A stretch of DNA of 64,000 bases from Arabidopsis thaliana (GCF_000001735.4 NC_003076.8:22943835-23007834); one strand, 5' to 3'. Positions 22,408 through 34,429 are shown, numbered from the stretch's first letter. The notes: generated from the sequence alone by a model not told the origin. Numbers and translations are program-made.

Positions 22408-24775
22408 TTCGATAAAACCGATGATATAGTGTGACCGTTAAATTAAAGCGGACTTGGTCTTTTTTCTCAGTGCTCGTTAATTTAGAGACACCACCGTTAA
22501 AAATGAGAAAAGTTTTTCTCCCCTCCAAAAATGGATGTTTATCCTTCCAAAATGGATGATTTTTGTTTTATTCTGTCCGAAGGAAAAGTTTCAAGTTACC
22601 GTTGGAACGGTGAAGCTTCTTCTGTACGGTTTATTAGTTACCGTTGGATTTTTTTTTTTTAATCTACATTAGTCAATGTTGACAACCGTAATTAGCATAA
22701 GGGAGGGAATCTACATTCTTTAATGAGAATACTTAACTTTTCAATTGGTCAAATTTTCTTCTATCTTTGGGATTTTTTTATTACACTTTTACTTGATTTG
22801 GCAAATGTTATTACCAAATATATTGATGAGAACCAGAAATTGGTCATGTGATATTCGTTTTCAACCAATCTTGTCTATCCTTTGTTAATCATTAGTATTT
22901 TAGAATAAATTGAATATTTACAAAATATGCGTAAAATAACTCTTTTTTAAAAAAGTAATGTCAAAGACACAAATACTTATCAAATTAATATTTGTCATGT
23001 TTTATAAGAAAACACATTTAATTTATGTTGTTGAATATGTAAATCTGTTCATCGGGTATTTCTACCCACCGGATTGTGGCATTTGGTTGTCGACGATCCG
23101 CGTCAAATTTCACTTTGGAAGTTCTCCAACCGTTATATATAGGGAGAACTAATGTTCCACAACATCTCACAAATGTGGTCATTATCTTAACACTTAACTC
23201 ATGAGATATACTTGTTTTAATTTGATGGCTTGCCCTAAGGATGCTAACCGCGTTGAAGCTATAAGCCAATCAATGTGTCTATGGAATGTCGACAAGCGGC
23301 TCACCTATCCCCTACCATCTAAGGACCCCGTTTCCGAAGCCGAAAAAAAAAGTAAAACTTAAAGATAACAATTCTGATACCACTTTATTAAAAAAAGAAA
23401 AAAAAAAACTGATTAGTGTCACTTTCCATGCTGCCATTAAGTCCAAAATGTTGTTTTCACCCTTTTCACTTAAGTAACAGTATATATTTACTAAATCATA
23501 AGATCTCAAAATTGTTTAATTTCTAAGATAACATAAGATATATTCGATTGCATCACTAGACTTTGATTTATTGAAGCACCTTTTATGCTTTAATAAAGTA
23601 CAAATCATCTTTTCTCAACTTTTGTTTTTCACTTTCTCCACTGAAATATATAAAAAGCAACATGAAAAGCATGCAAGTGCAACGTTCAACTCCTTCATTA
23701 TAACCATTCTAAGCTAATTTTTACTCTTTTTCTTTTGAAATGAATTATGAGAACCAATTCTATAATGGTTCTTTTGTTATAAAAGAAGAAAGTTGGCCAT
23801 AACTTGTCCATGAAGAAAGAAAACAGTCTTATTCTTTCACTAATTCTAAAAAATTAAAATCAACAAATTTGAACCAAAAAAAGAATCAAGTATCATCCTT
23901 TGACACAACTCTCTTGGTTTCTTTTTGCTCTCTTTAGAATAAAGCAGAGTACTTTGTGAATATTTCTTTATTCTTTTTATTATTCTTGGAATTTATTTAA
24001 AATACAAAAAAAAATACAGAGACAAATAGAGAGAAAGAAGAAGAAGAAAGAAACTCCACCAATCATATAATAATAATAACACACCATTGTCTCTTCCTTC
24101 AAACAGAGCTACAAATCCAAAATACTTCTTATTTGTCATCTTTCTCTGTTTATATTTTAATTGTTTGGATATTTGCTTTTATCTTCTACCAAATTCCTCT
24201 GATTTTGTCGAAGAAATTAGTAGCTGAAAATCCAAAAATCGGACTTACTTCATCAGCTTTTTGGCCCCACTTTACAAAGTATGAGCAAGTTTTTCTTGTT
24301 TTCTACAGCAAAGCAATGCTCACACCATTTTCGTGGAGCTTAAAGTCTTCAAACCCAAACTAAAAGCTTTGAAATTTCTCTGCAAGAAACAGAGAGAGAG
24401 ATCTAGGGATTGGCTATTAAGAGAGAGAGAGTAGAGTACTACACTATTGGTTCCTGTGCTGTTGTGTTTTGTGCATCTGTTCTTGTGTTTCTCAGATAAA
24501 ATATTAGTTTCAGTCTTTCAAAGACATTGAATCTCACACACTTACTAACACACACTCACACACGCGTTAATTTCTCAACTTTTTTTCTATTTATTTCTTT
24601 TAGCTTCTAGGGTCACTTGAGAAAGCATCTTGGATTGCGTGATACTTCCACTTTCTCATTTCAGAAGAAAAATGGGTTTAGATTGAGTGAAGTGTTAAAA
24701 GTATATGTAAGCAAGGGTTGAAGAAGAAGTTCTTTCAATTTCTGTATTTGTGATTTCCTTAATCTTAGCTAGAGA
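22408..24775. other. ET2 promoter, repeat debris and kinase 5' region
   Basis: 22408-22700 is the ET2 upstream region. 23040-23390 is a less AT-rich island (see separate entry). A TATATAA element lies at 23647-23653. 24000-24775 is a purine-rich, intron-like or leader region in front of the kinase start, with GAGAGAGA runs near 24419-24435. No further gene could be supported. Confidence 0.45.
23040..23390 (-). repeat. possible LTR-retroelement remnant
   Basis: On the minus strand a primer-site-like word TGGTATCAGAA (about 23374-23384) is followed by a 350-bp island clearly less AT-rich than its surroundings, with no coding content. This is compatible with the edge of an old Copia-type fragment, but no LTR pair or gag/pol sequence is visible, so the family is uncertain. 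Confidence 0.3.
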
Positions 24776-27557
24776 ATGAAGCAGAAGGGTTTTAAAGAGA
24801 GAGGTGTTGTAGTGGGGAAGAAAGTAATGGTTGCTGTTAGAGCTTCAAAGGAGATCCCAAAAGCAGCTCTTTTATGGACTTTAACTCATGTTGTTCAACC
24901 TGGAGATCGAATTAGACTTCTTGTTGTTGTTCCTTCTAATTACACAAGTACACATCTTTTTCCTCTTCTCTTCTTTTTCGATTTGGCTACTTATTGGTGT
25001 TGAGTGGTGATAAATTTGGTCTCTTTGGTGCTGAATGATTTAGTTAGAATGGTGTAAAGATTTAATCTTTATGTCTTTGGTTTCTTTCAGGTAAAAAGAT
25101 TTGGGGATTTTCGAGGTTCACTAGTGACTGTGCATCAGGTTATGGAAGATTTCTTGCTGGAACGAATTCGGATAGGAAAGATGATATTCATGAGTCATGT
25201 TCTCAGATGATGTTTCAGTTACACAATGTTTATGATGCAGAGAAGGTAGAGAAACTCACTTTTATTCATGTAGATTTAAAAAGAAACAGCTTTTTTGGTT
25301 AATGAGATTATAAAGAGTTTTGTTTGCTTTGATAATAATGCAGATAAATGTCAGAATCAAAATTGTTTTTGCTTCACTTGATGGAGTTATTGCTGCTGAA
25401 GCTAAGAAATCCAACTCAAACTGGGTGATTTTAGACAGGTAAATACTATGCAGATATACACGTGTGTGTGTGTGTGTTTTGAAAATGCATAGTTTAGTGA
25501 TTCTTGACCTTTTGATAATTTTAAAACAGGGGACTGAAGTATGAGAAGAAATGCTGTATTGAGCAATTGGAGTGCAATCTTGTAGTAATCAAGAAGTCAC
25601 AGCCAAAGGTTCTTCGTCTCAATTTGGTGAAAAATGCAGATACAGAGCATCCAGAAGCTATATCAAGGTTAGCTTCAAAGTCTGTCGAGTCTCGGAGAAG
25701 CTCAAGAACTGGAAAAAAGTTGAGGGAACCGTTTGTGACTCCAGCTAGCAGTCCAGACCAAGAAGTTTCTTCACATACTGATATAGGGACTTCATCAATA
25801 TCTAGCTCTGATGCTGGAGCCTCACCGTTTTTAGCTTCTCGAGTCTTTGAGGGTCTCAAGAAAGAGAATTTGTGGGTCAATGATGGAAGCAAGAGTTTCT
25901 TTGAATCCGATTCTGACTCGGATGGTGAAAAGTGGAGTCCTTTATCAATGGCATCCTCATCTTCTCATCCTGTGACAACAGCTGATCTTCTGAGTCCTAG
26001 TGGGGATTTATCGAAAGCTCATACCGAAACTCCGAGAAAATCAAGATTTGCGGTTCTTAGGCTCGCTTTATCGAGGAAAGAACCTGAAGCAGGAAAGGAA
26101 ATACGTAAACCTGATTCATGCTTAAACAAAAGCGTGAGGGAAGTGGTTTCTTTATCTAGAAAGCCAGCTCCTGGACCGCCTCCACTATGTACTATATGTC
26201 AACACAAGGCACCTAAATTTGGAAACCCTCCAAGATGGTTCACTTACAGCGAACTGGAGACCGCAACAAAAGGTTTTTCTAAAGGGAGTTTCTTGGCTGA
26301 AGGTGGTTTTGGTTCGGTTCACCTAGGAACTTTACCAGATGGTCAAATTATTGCTGTCAAACAATATAAAATTGCTAGTACACAAGGAGACCGAGAATTC
26401 TGCTCTGAAGTTGAAGTCTTGAGCTGTGCACAGCATCGAAATGTTGTTATGCTTATTGGGCTATGTGTTGAGGATGGGAAAAGATTGCTTGTTTATGAGT
26501 ATATCTGCAATGGATCATTGCATTCTCATCTTTATGGTAAAGTTTCTACTAATGGTATACAAAGAAGAACATTCTTGTTTTTTGTTGAAAAAATGTTATA
26601 GATATAAAAGTTTCCATAGGTATGGGGAGAGAGCCATTGGGATGGTCAGCACGACAAAAGATTGCGGTAGGAGCAGCTCGTGGGTTGAGATACCTTCATG
26701 AAGAATGCAGAGTCGGTTGCATCGTGCATAGGGATATGCGTCCTAACAATATTCTCCTCACTCATGATTTTGAGCCTTTGGTAAAAAGAATGTTAAATCT
26801 TTGCTCAAGCTCTCTCTCTGTCTTTCCGGTTTGTGCTAAGCTTGAAACTTTTGAACATTCTAGGTTGGAGATTTCGGACTAGCGAGATGGCAACCAGAAG
26901 GAGATAAAGGAGTGGAAACCCGAGTGATTGGAACTTTCGGGTAATCTTACGCCATGATCTTGAGAGATATATTCTTCTTGATTTACATGTAGAACACAAT
27001 AACCAATTTCTGTTTAACTTCAGGTACTTGGCACCTGAATACGCACAAAGCGGACAGATTACAGAGAAAGCAGATGTTTACTCATTTGGGGTAGTCTTAG
27101 TTGAGCTTATCACAGGAAGAAAAGCTATGGACATAAAACGTCCTAAAGGTCAACAATGTCTCACCGAATGGGTAAAACCAAAACCAACTACAGTATAACA
27201 AAGTTTTAGTCTTTAAAGCTCTGAATGCTTTACTAAGAAGAAACATTTTTCTGCAGGCAAGACCATTGTTGCAGAAACAAGCCATTAACGAACTTCTTGA
27301 TCCGCGTCTAATGAATTGCTACTGTGAGCAAGAAGTTTATTGTATGGCACTATGTGCTTACCTCTGCATTCGCCGTGACCCTAACTCAAGGCCACGAATG
27401 TCTCAGGTTTGCTCACATCTCAAAAACACTTACAAGTTAATAACTTACAATCGAAATTTTCTGAGTGTTAATATTTCTTTTTGTCTATGGAATCTGTGTC
27501 TTCTCATTGAAGGTGTTGCGGATGTTAGAAGGAGACGTTGTCATGAATCCAATATAG
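24776..27557 (+). CDS. receptor-like cytoplasmic protein kinase with USP-like N-terminal domain
   Basis: Nine exons (24776-24947, 25091-25245, 25344-25438, 25530-26536, 26620-26780, 26864-26940, 27024-27171, 27257-27406, 27513-27557) total 2010 nt, giving 669 aa (AT5G56790 by position). Residues about 17-160 look like a universal-stress-protein/adenine-nucleotide-alpha-hydrolase fold ([20 protein letters not shown]). A Ser-rich linker with an acidic patch ([11 protein letters not shown]) follows. The kinase domain has the glycine loop [11 protein letters not shown] (398-402 for EGGFG), catalytic K418, HRDMRPNN with D515, and DFG at 533-535, so all catalytic residues are present and it is an RD kinase. 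There is no signal peptide or transmembrane segment, so it is cytoplasmic. The kinase domain is closest to the PERK/RLCK group. Its substrate is unknown. The [12 protein letters not shown] segment just before the kinase is a short Cys/His motif shared by this subfamily. Confidence 0.92.
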
Positions 27558-27954
27558 AAGAAGCTTCACAAGGAAAATTCTTCTTAGGGAGTTTGTACAC
27601 TATTTAGGGTTACTATTACAGCTTTTTAAATGAGTTTTGCTTTTGTATATGTAAAAATTTGTTAATGAGACAAAGATTCAACTAAAGTTTGTTGAGATTT
27701 TTACATTTCATAGATTCATGGCCGGTTAAAGTCTGAATAATTGAGGTTATTGGTTGAACCGATTGGTTGACTGGTCAAAATTCAAACCTTTCAGCGGGGC
27801 AAGAGGGTTTCAGACAGCATTTTGCCCCATCCACCAAAAAATCTTAGAAAATATACTATACTATAGAGATGTCATGTCTGTTATTTTACAAATATTATCC
27901 CTATCTTTGAAAGAAATAGAATTGGTAAACGCAAGAGCTGATGGGTCTGGTTAA

Positions 27955-28092
27955 TGGGCCAGTTTGAGAAAACCAGTTCGTAATTAGGGTTTATATCAAT
28001 TCTCAAATGACGAATTGGTGAGAGTGGGACTTGTTCGAATGTGAAGAGACGTTACAAGGGTATGTATGCCTCAGCTTTGATACAAAGCTGGG
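27955..28092 (+). promoter_or_regulatory. orphan site II + telo-box promoter with downstream hairpin
   Basis: TGGGCC (27955-27960) and AGGGTTTA (27986-27993) form a site II/telo-box pair with no protein-coding gene behind it. About 80 bp downstream is a near-perfect hairpin: CAGCTTTG (28072-28079), 3-nt loop, CAAAGCTG (28083-28090), extendable by two pairs (28070-28092). In Arabidopsis this promoter pair also drives many snoRNA genes, so a small non-coding RNA gene is possible. I could not assign C/D or H/ACA boxes with confidence. Confidence 0.35.
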
Positions 28093-28233
28093 AAAAGTCA
28101 AAAGCTTAAGAGAGTTGATACGCAACACAACGGTCACGTCTTTATTCCAACAACACACACATCTCTTAGCATAAAACACATATTTTCCCCAATTTTTCTG
28201 CCATATATATGATTTTAGACCATAATAATTTCA

Positions 28234-28607
28234 TCAAAAGTTACAGTTTGACCCACAGCTACAGTTGTCGCACTCCTTGTTGTAGTTCTTCTCGCAACTA
28301 TACCACACACAAATTAATCAAACAAACAAAAAAATTAGTAATTAATATGATGAGATTAAAGATTAGTCAACCACATGCATCTGATTCTGATCAGCATATA
28401 TGCAGAACAGGCCAAAATGTTTTTGTGTCTACTCACTAACACAATTGTAAACGTAAGTCATAAGAAGAGTTTATTGAATTTTGTACCATGAAGCCATTAA
28501 AGGTAAAGACGAGAGAGAGGATCAAGGGGGTTACCTGCAAGAGTCACCACATTTGCAGGAGGAGCCACATCCACAATTAGAATCATCCTGGTTAGAATCA
28601 GTCCCAT
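28234..28607 (-). pseudogene. MT1B: metallothionein type 1 gene with damaged start (MT1B)
   Basis: Two exons (28607-28535 and 28297-28234, minus) carry the type 1 metallothionein layout: DSNCGCGSSCKCGDSC in exon 1, then SCEKNYNKECDNCSCGSNC in exon 2. Type 1 MTs are small Cys-rich cytosolic proteins that bind Cu, Zn and Cd. The ATG at 28607 and a second ATG at 28586 are both out of frame with the Cys-rich frame, and the usual MADSNCG opening is replaced by a GATTCTAA-type duplication. The C-terminus stops early (...SNCNF), so the last Cys pairs of MT1A are missing. A TATA box (TATAAATA, minus, 28697-28704) is intact. The literature treats MT1b as inactive, which fits what is seen here. Confidence 0.8.
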
Positions 28608-28696
28608 TTCTCTTACTTGTCTTTGATTGATTAACTTCTGTAGTTTCTTCTTCTTCTTATGATGCTTTTGTGATTTCAACCAATGGGAATGGCCAC

Positions 28697-28704
28697 TATT
28701 TATA
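28697..28704 (-). promoter_or_regulatory. TATA box of MT1B
   Basis: TATAAATA on the minus strand lies 90 bp upstream of the first ATG, with a purine/pyrimidine-biased leader between them. Confidence 0.6.
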
Positions 28705-29154
28705 GAAGAAGAGAGAGATTCGGATCACTTTATACATAATCCAAATAAATTTACGAATAACATCAACTTGCCCATCATTTTCTTTTTATGTTAGATTTGT
28801 TCCAGCTTCATTCAAGAAAGTAATTTAATGTTAGAGTTTTAGCAAGACAACAGAGTATCAAACAAACTAATAGAAAACGTCAAATTATTGGCGAATATGT
28901 AAAAAACAAAAAAAGTCGTACACGCAAGAAGATAACTATCGCAATTGCCAATAGTAAACGGCAGCCGACCCAAAAAAGAGGCAGGAAAACTTATTTAATG
29001 AGAAATATTTTCCTCTGTTTTGAAATCTTCTTGTGGTCATTTGGACGACGACCCAGGACATGGTCTACGCTCTTCTACTACTTATTAATATTATATATGA
29101 GTTTCTTACGATCCATATATTACATCAGATATCCGTTTTAAGATTTTTTTAAAA
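28705..29154. other. spacer upstream of F-box-family cluster
   Basis: AT-rich sequence with no gene or recognisable element. It holds the MT1B upstream region and the probable promoter of the first FBD gene. Confidence 0.4.
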
Positions 29155-30374
29155 ATGTTGACACAAAAAAAAAGTTTTGGACGACTAAGTGCCGTCATCA
29201 ATCCATTGGATTACATCATCAATCCATTGGATAACCCTTGGTTTGATCTCTCTGAGGTGAGTATCGAGTCGTGTTATGGATCCCAAACATTGCCGCGTAG
29301 CTTGCGTAGTAGGCATTGGAATCTCAAAACATTGAAACTTAAAAAACTAAGTTTCGTGGATACTGATGCTTATATGTGGTTTGAATCACTCAAAACACTG
29401 CATCTTCTCTCTGTGAGGTTCTCTGACGACAAATCTGTTCAGAGGCTTTTAAGTGTTTGTCCGAAACTTGAAGATTTAGTTGTGAAACGAACAACATATG
29501 TCAATGTGAGAATATTCAGTATCAATGTGCCTAGTTTGAGGAGTTTATCTATCGATTATTCGTGGGCGGTATCTCGACCCGCGGATGTACATGGATTTGT
29601 GATAGATGCTCCTTCTTTGAGGTTCATGAACATTAAAGATCACTTCAGTAACTTATTACAGTTCGAAAATATGCCTAAGCTAGTCAAGGCGAATGTTGAG
29701 GTTGATTGTGATCTATCTGAGAAGTTTATTGGATCTATTACCTCAATCCAACATATCTCTTTATGTTCTAAAAATTCAAAGGTAACTAACCCCTCTTTAA
29801 TAATCTGAACCAATGTCAAAGATTCAATCAAATAAAGTTTTTAATTACCTTGTTTTTTGCTTTTATTGCAGATTCCTTATCCTAGTGGCACTTCCTTCTT
29901 CTATCTTGAACATCTTGAGCTATGTACATGTTCTCAAGATTGGTGGAATTTACTTAACCGTATACTCGAAGACGCTCCAAGACTTCAAGTTCTCAAGCTC
30001 AAATTGGTATGTATATGGAGTCTCCTTACTTTGTCTTTCCAGTTTTTGAACCGCCTTACTTCTAAGTTGTAACAAGCAATATGCTTTCTTCTATTTCACA
30101 GGGAAACTGTGTTCAATGTAGTACTGAGCTGATGGATTACTGGAACGAACCGTGCTCTGTTCCCAAATGTTTATCGTCTCATCTAGAGATATTCGAGTGG
30201 AGACATTACAAGGGGACAAAGCAAGAAAGAAAAGTGGCAAAGTACATACTAGCAAAAGCGAGTTGTCTAAAGGTGGCAATATTCTCTTCAGTATGTATAG
30301 AGAAGAATCTGATTTTCAAGAAGTTAGAAAATGTGGACAGAGGTTCAAAAGCATGTGAGCTTGTGTTTCAATAA
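29155..30374 (+). CDS. LRR/FBD protein lacking the F-box (F-box family member 1 of cluster)
   Basis: Three exons (29155-29781, 29872-30006, 30102-30374) give 344 aa (AT5G56800 by position). The LRR-like region (WNLKTLKLKKLSFVDTDAY, SLKTLHLLSVRFSDDKSV, CPKLEDLVVKRT) and the C-terminal FBD region (SVPKCLSSHLEIFEWRHYKG) match its two tandem neighbours. The N-terminal F-box, which would bind SKP1/ASK, is absent: the frame begins in an imperfect 21-bp direct repeat (29195-29211 and 29216-29232) coding INPLDYI/INPLDNP. It therefore cannot work as an ordinary SCF adaptor by itself. The intron positions equal those of the full-length neighbours, so this is a truncated tandem duplicate rather than a distinct family. 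Substrate unknown. Confidence 0.75.
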
Positions 30375-30685
30375 CATGTTTTCTTTTTTGCTATCTTCAA
30401 CAACATTTTTCATTGTTAACATCTTCTGAAACAATGATTTGACTATATATATTAAGTTTTCGATATGTCTTTACAAAAATATTGTGGCTGTACAACCAAT
30501 CAACACCGAAGAAAGAAATATTCCTCATAATAAATTTAAACTTATCTTTATGTAAAAAAAAAACATAAAAAAAAATCAGAGTTTCATATCTCTCCTTCTT
30601 CTAATCTAATGAGCCGCCTATTCCTCAACTCTTCAGCCAAAAATTAGGGTTTTCATATTCCTCCTTCAGATCTAACGACTTGGCG

Positions 30686-32158
30686 ATGGAAGCTGCAAGA
30701 TCTGGAATCGAAGATGTTACATCTCCTGATAGGATCAGCCAGTTACCTAACGATTTACTTTTTCGAATACTCTCATTAATCCCGGTAAGCGATGCAATGT
30801 CCACAAGTTTATTGTCTAAACGTTGGAAATCTGTGTGGAAGATGTTGCCAACGCTTGTATACAATGAAAACTCTTGTTCCAATATTGGTTCTCTTGGATT
30901 TGACCAATTTTGTGGTAGGTCCTTGCAATTACATGAAGCTCCACTTCTCAAAACCCTAACCCTAGAACTTAGGAAGCAAACTGATTCCTTAGATTCTTCC
31001 ATATTTCCAAACATTCATTCTACTCTCCTTGAATTCTCAATCAAATCTACTGGTTATCCTGTTTATTACAGTACTATCAGTTTCCCAAACAACCTTGATG
31101 TCTTCCAAACACTAGTTGTCTTGAAACTCCAAGGCAATATTTGTCTTGATGTTGTTGATTCTCCGGTTTGTTTCCAGTCCTTGAAGAGTTTGTACCTCAC
31201 ATGTGTGAATTTCGAGAATGAAGAATCTTTTTCCAAACTTTTATCTGCTTGTCCTGTTCTTGAAGACCTCTTCCTCCAAAGACTTTGTAGTGTGGGGCGT
31301 TTTTTGTTTTCCATATCAGTCCCTTCTCTACAGAGATTAACCTACACTAAAGAACAAGCCTATTATTCTAACGATGAAGCAATACTCGAGATTACCGCTC
31401 CTTCTTTGAAGCACTTAAACATCTTCGATCGCGTAGGTGTTTTCAGTTTTATTGAGGATATGCCTAAATTGGTGGAAGCAAGTGTTAGAGTTAAACTGTC
31501 AAAGAATGAGAAGCTTCCGAAAGTTCTTACTTCAGTTGAGCATCTTTCGCTAGATCTATATCCTTCAATGGTAACATCTTTCTTCTCTCGCAAGCTAGGT
31601 TTTGTTTATCTTTGAAGATAGCATTTGCTTTAAACTTTGAGTTTTTGCGTGCAGGTTTTTCACCTTGATGATAGATTCATCTCCAAGCAGCTTCTTCATC
31701 TGAAATTAGACATTTACGACAACTTTCAGTCGAATCTTCTTCTGAGTTTGTTGAAAGATTTACCTAATCTACAATCTCTCAAGCTCAACCATGTAAACTC
31801 ACAATTTCCATTGATATTAATCTGTTTTGAGAGTTATGAATTGATCTAACCCAATGTCTTTTATGTTTCTCAGTCACATCCCAGCTATAATGTCGAAGAT
31901 CAACCGTGTTCAGTCTCTGAACCAAGCTCTGTTCCTGAATGCTTGAGCTTCCATCTCGAGACTTTTCAATGGATAGGCTACGCAGGAACATTTGAAGAGA
32001 TAGCAGCTGCGGTTTACGTTCTGAAAAACGCTCGTTGTTTAAAGAATGCTACAATCTCTCTGTATTCAAGGGGCACAGAGAATGGTTTGATGATGATTAA
32101 GGAGTTGGAATCTATGTCTAAAGGTTCAATCATGTGTCAGCTTTTAGTTAAATTTTAA
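30686..32158 (+). CDS. F-box/RNI-like/FBD protein (cluster member 2)
   Basis: Three exons (30686-31570, 31655-31792, 31874-32158) give 435 aa (AT5G56810 by position). The F-box is at about 15-60 (PDRISQLPNDLLFRILSLIP...TSLLSKRWKSVW), the SKP1-binding module of SCF ubiquitin ligases. It is followed by an LRR/RNI-like region with the family landmarks CFQSLKSLYLTCVNF and LSACPVLEDLFL. The C-terminal FBD domain starts at about SVPECLSFHLETFQW. The start is the ATG in GGCGATGGAAGC, followed by the cluster-typical EDVTSPDRIS. Family members are numerous, evolve quickly and mostly lack known targets. The reading frame is intact and splice sites are canonical, so it is probably functional. It shares intron positions with both neighbours. 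Confidence 0.92.
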
Positions 32159-32499
32159 AATTCTCTCCATGAAATACATCTTGGATTTGAACCTTGATAA
32201 TTAAAGTCTCAAACCTTTAGGTGTTTACAGAGAAACAGAGTCGATGGAACAGAGTTCTTATGAGTTTCCTTTTTAACATACTGTTTCCTATTTTACTCTC
32301 TCTGTTTTCTCTATTTTATTAATTAAAATATCAAGAAAATATTTATATTAATGTTAACTAGCAGATCTTATATAAGAGTCGAGGATTAAAGGAAAAGCAA
32401 AACTAGGGTTTTACTTCTCTGACGAAGCTTTTCTTTTTCTACTAGTCAGCTGAAAAATTAGGGTTTTTTTCCCCTCCTTTCGTATCTTACGATTGGGCG

Positions 32500-34004
32500 A
32501 TGAAAGCTCCAAGATTGGGAAGTGAAGAGGTTTCATATTCGGATAGGATTAGTTACTTACCTGATGATTTGCTTTTACGAATACTCTCATTCATTCATAC
32601 AAGCGATGCTATCTCCACAAGCTTATTATCTAAACGATGGAAGTTTGTGTGGAAGATGATGCCAACACTTGATCTTGATGAAGATTCTTGTCGCAATATT
32701 GGCACCCTTCGATTTGACGAAGGTTGTTGCATGTTCTTGAAATCACATGAAGCTCCGGTTCTTACAAGTTTGAATCTCAAACTTATGACACCTTCTCATG
32801 ATATAGATCGTCTTTTATCAAATATTAAACCCATTCTTCATGAGATCACAATCACTTCTTATAGGTACAGTACTATCAGATTCCCAAGGAATCTTAACGT
32901 CTGCCAAACACTTGTCGTGATGAAACTCCAAGACAAGGTTCTTGTGGATGTTTCTTTCCCGGTTTGTTTCCGGTCCTTGAAAAGTTTGCACCTCACACGC
33001 GTGAAATACTCTTGCCGAGAATCTTTCACCACACTTTTATCAGCTTGTCCTGTTCTTGAAGATTTAGATCTCTTCATTGGCAGAGTTCACTATGACTGTC
33101 TTAACTCGTTTACTATATGGGTGCCGTCCTTACAGAGATTATCTATATGTGACGAGTCATACCGCTTTCGTAGCACGACGTTTGAAATAAGTGTTCCTTC
33201 TTTGAAATACTTAAAAATCGCGTGTCAGGACAGTTGCTTTAAGTTTGTTGAGGACATGCCTAACTTAGTTGAGGCACATGTTGAAGCTAATCAACATGAA
33301 ACTAAGAACCTCTTGAGATTTCTCACCTCAGTTGAACGTCTTAAGGTTCACTCTCTTTAATGGTATACTCTTAGTTTTTATCTTTCTTTCCTAATCATTT
33401 AGTTATTCTGTGGCTCTGTTTGATGATGGTTTTTCTTTCTCCGGCATGCAGGATCCAGATCTTACCGATAGAATCTTCCACCAGCTTCTTTATCTTGAGC
33501 TGCATTTGCACAAAAGACTCAATGGGGATCGAATTCTGAGTTTGCTCAAACATTCTCCTAATCTACAAACTCTCAAGCTCAACGAGGTAAATCAAAATGT
33601 CGCGGTTTTTTATATTAGCTTAAATAGCTCTCTTTTGTATGTTCTTTACCTAACTCAGATGCCTTATGTTTCCAGAGAAACCTTTACGTTCTATCAAGGA
33701 TCAACCGAATATATCTGTTCGTAAACCGAATTCTGTTCCTGAGTGCTTAACCTTCCATCTTGAAACTCTTGAGTGGCAAGGCTATGCAGGAAGACCGGAA
33801 GATAAAGAAATCGCTGTTTACATTTTGGGAAACGCTCTTCGTCTCAACACGGCTACGATCTCTCGATATTTCAGCTCCAGCCGCTTCCGTCACCACCAGA
33901 AGAAGGATCTAAAAATTGTGGAGGAGTTAAAATCTATAACTAAGGCCTCAACTTCATGTCAGCTTGTACTTCAACAGTTCATTGAAATTAAATATTCAAT
34001 GTAG
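32500..34004 (+). CDS. F-box/RNI-like/FBD protein (cluster member 3)
   Basis: Three exons (32500-33345, 33452-33586, 33678-34004) give 435 aa (AT5G56820 by position), the same length as member 2. The F-box is SDRISYLPDDLLLRILSFIH...SLLSKRWKFVW. LRR landmarks are CFRSLKSLHLTRVKY and LSACPVLEDLDL, and the C-terminal FBD is SVPECLTFHLETLEWQGYAG. The first donor lies 25 bp upstream of the position used by the neighbour (AAG/gttcac); reading on to the neighbour-equivalent donor would meet a stop, so this gene has shifted its splice site to keep the frame. The third exon likewise uses an acceptor two bases further in (ccagag/AAA). Both shifts together preserve an open, full-length protein. Target unknown. 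Confidence 0.88.
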
Positions 34005-34429
34005 TTTAACATGAATGTAAATCATTATTAGGTTGAATGTGTTATTAGCATAAGCCTATTGAAGTTTTATTTTACTCTGCATCTGAAACAGAGGAATCTC
34101 TTTGATGACAAGAAATAAACATAGAAGTTAACTTGATAGATGTGTTTGTAATAGTAGACGACGTACCTTGCTACTCAAGTTTTGTTAGTTTTAGGGTATG
34201 TGAAATCCAAGAAAATCAATATAGAAATAATAAAGAGAACGAGCAACAAAAGTAAAGTGATATTTTAAAATATCTTTTGTTTTATTGGGATATATTTTAA
34301 AATAAAGTGCTAATTATAAGTTTAATATTCATTCTTCTTAAAATACGTAAACCAATCAAAACAAAATATATTTCTATGTATAAATATTATTAGGATTAGG
34401 ATAAGAACCGTTGCAGCTACCTTCATCGA

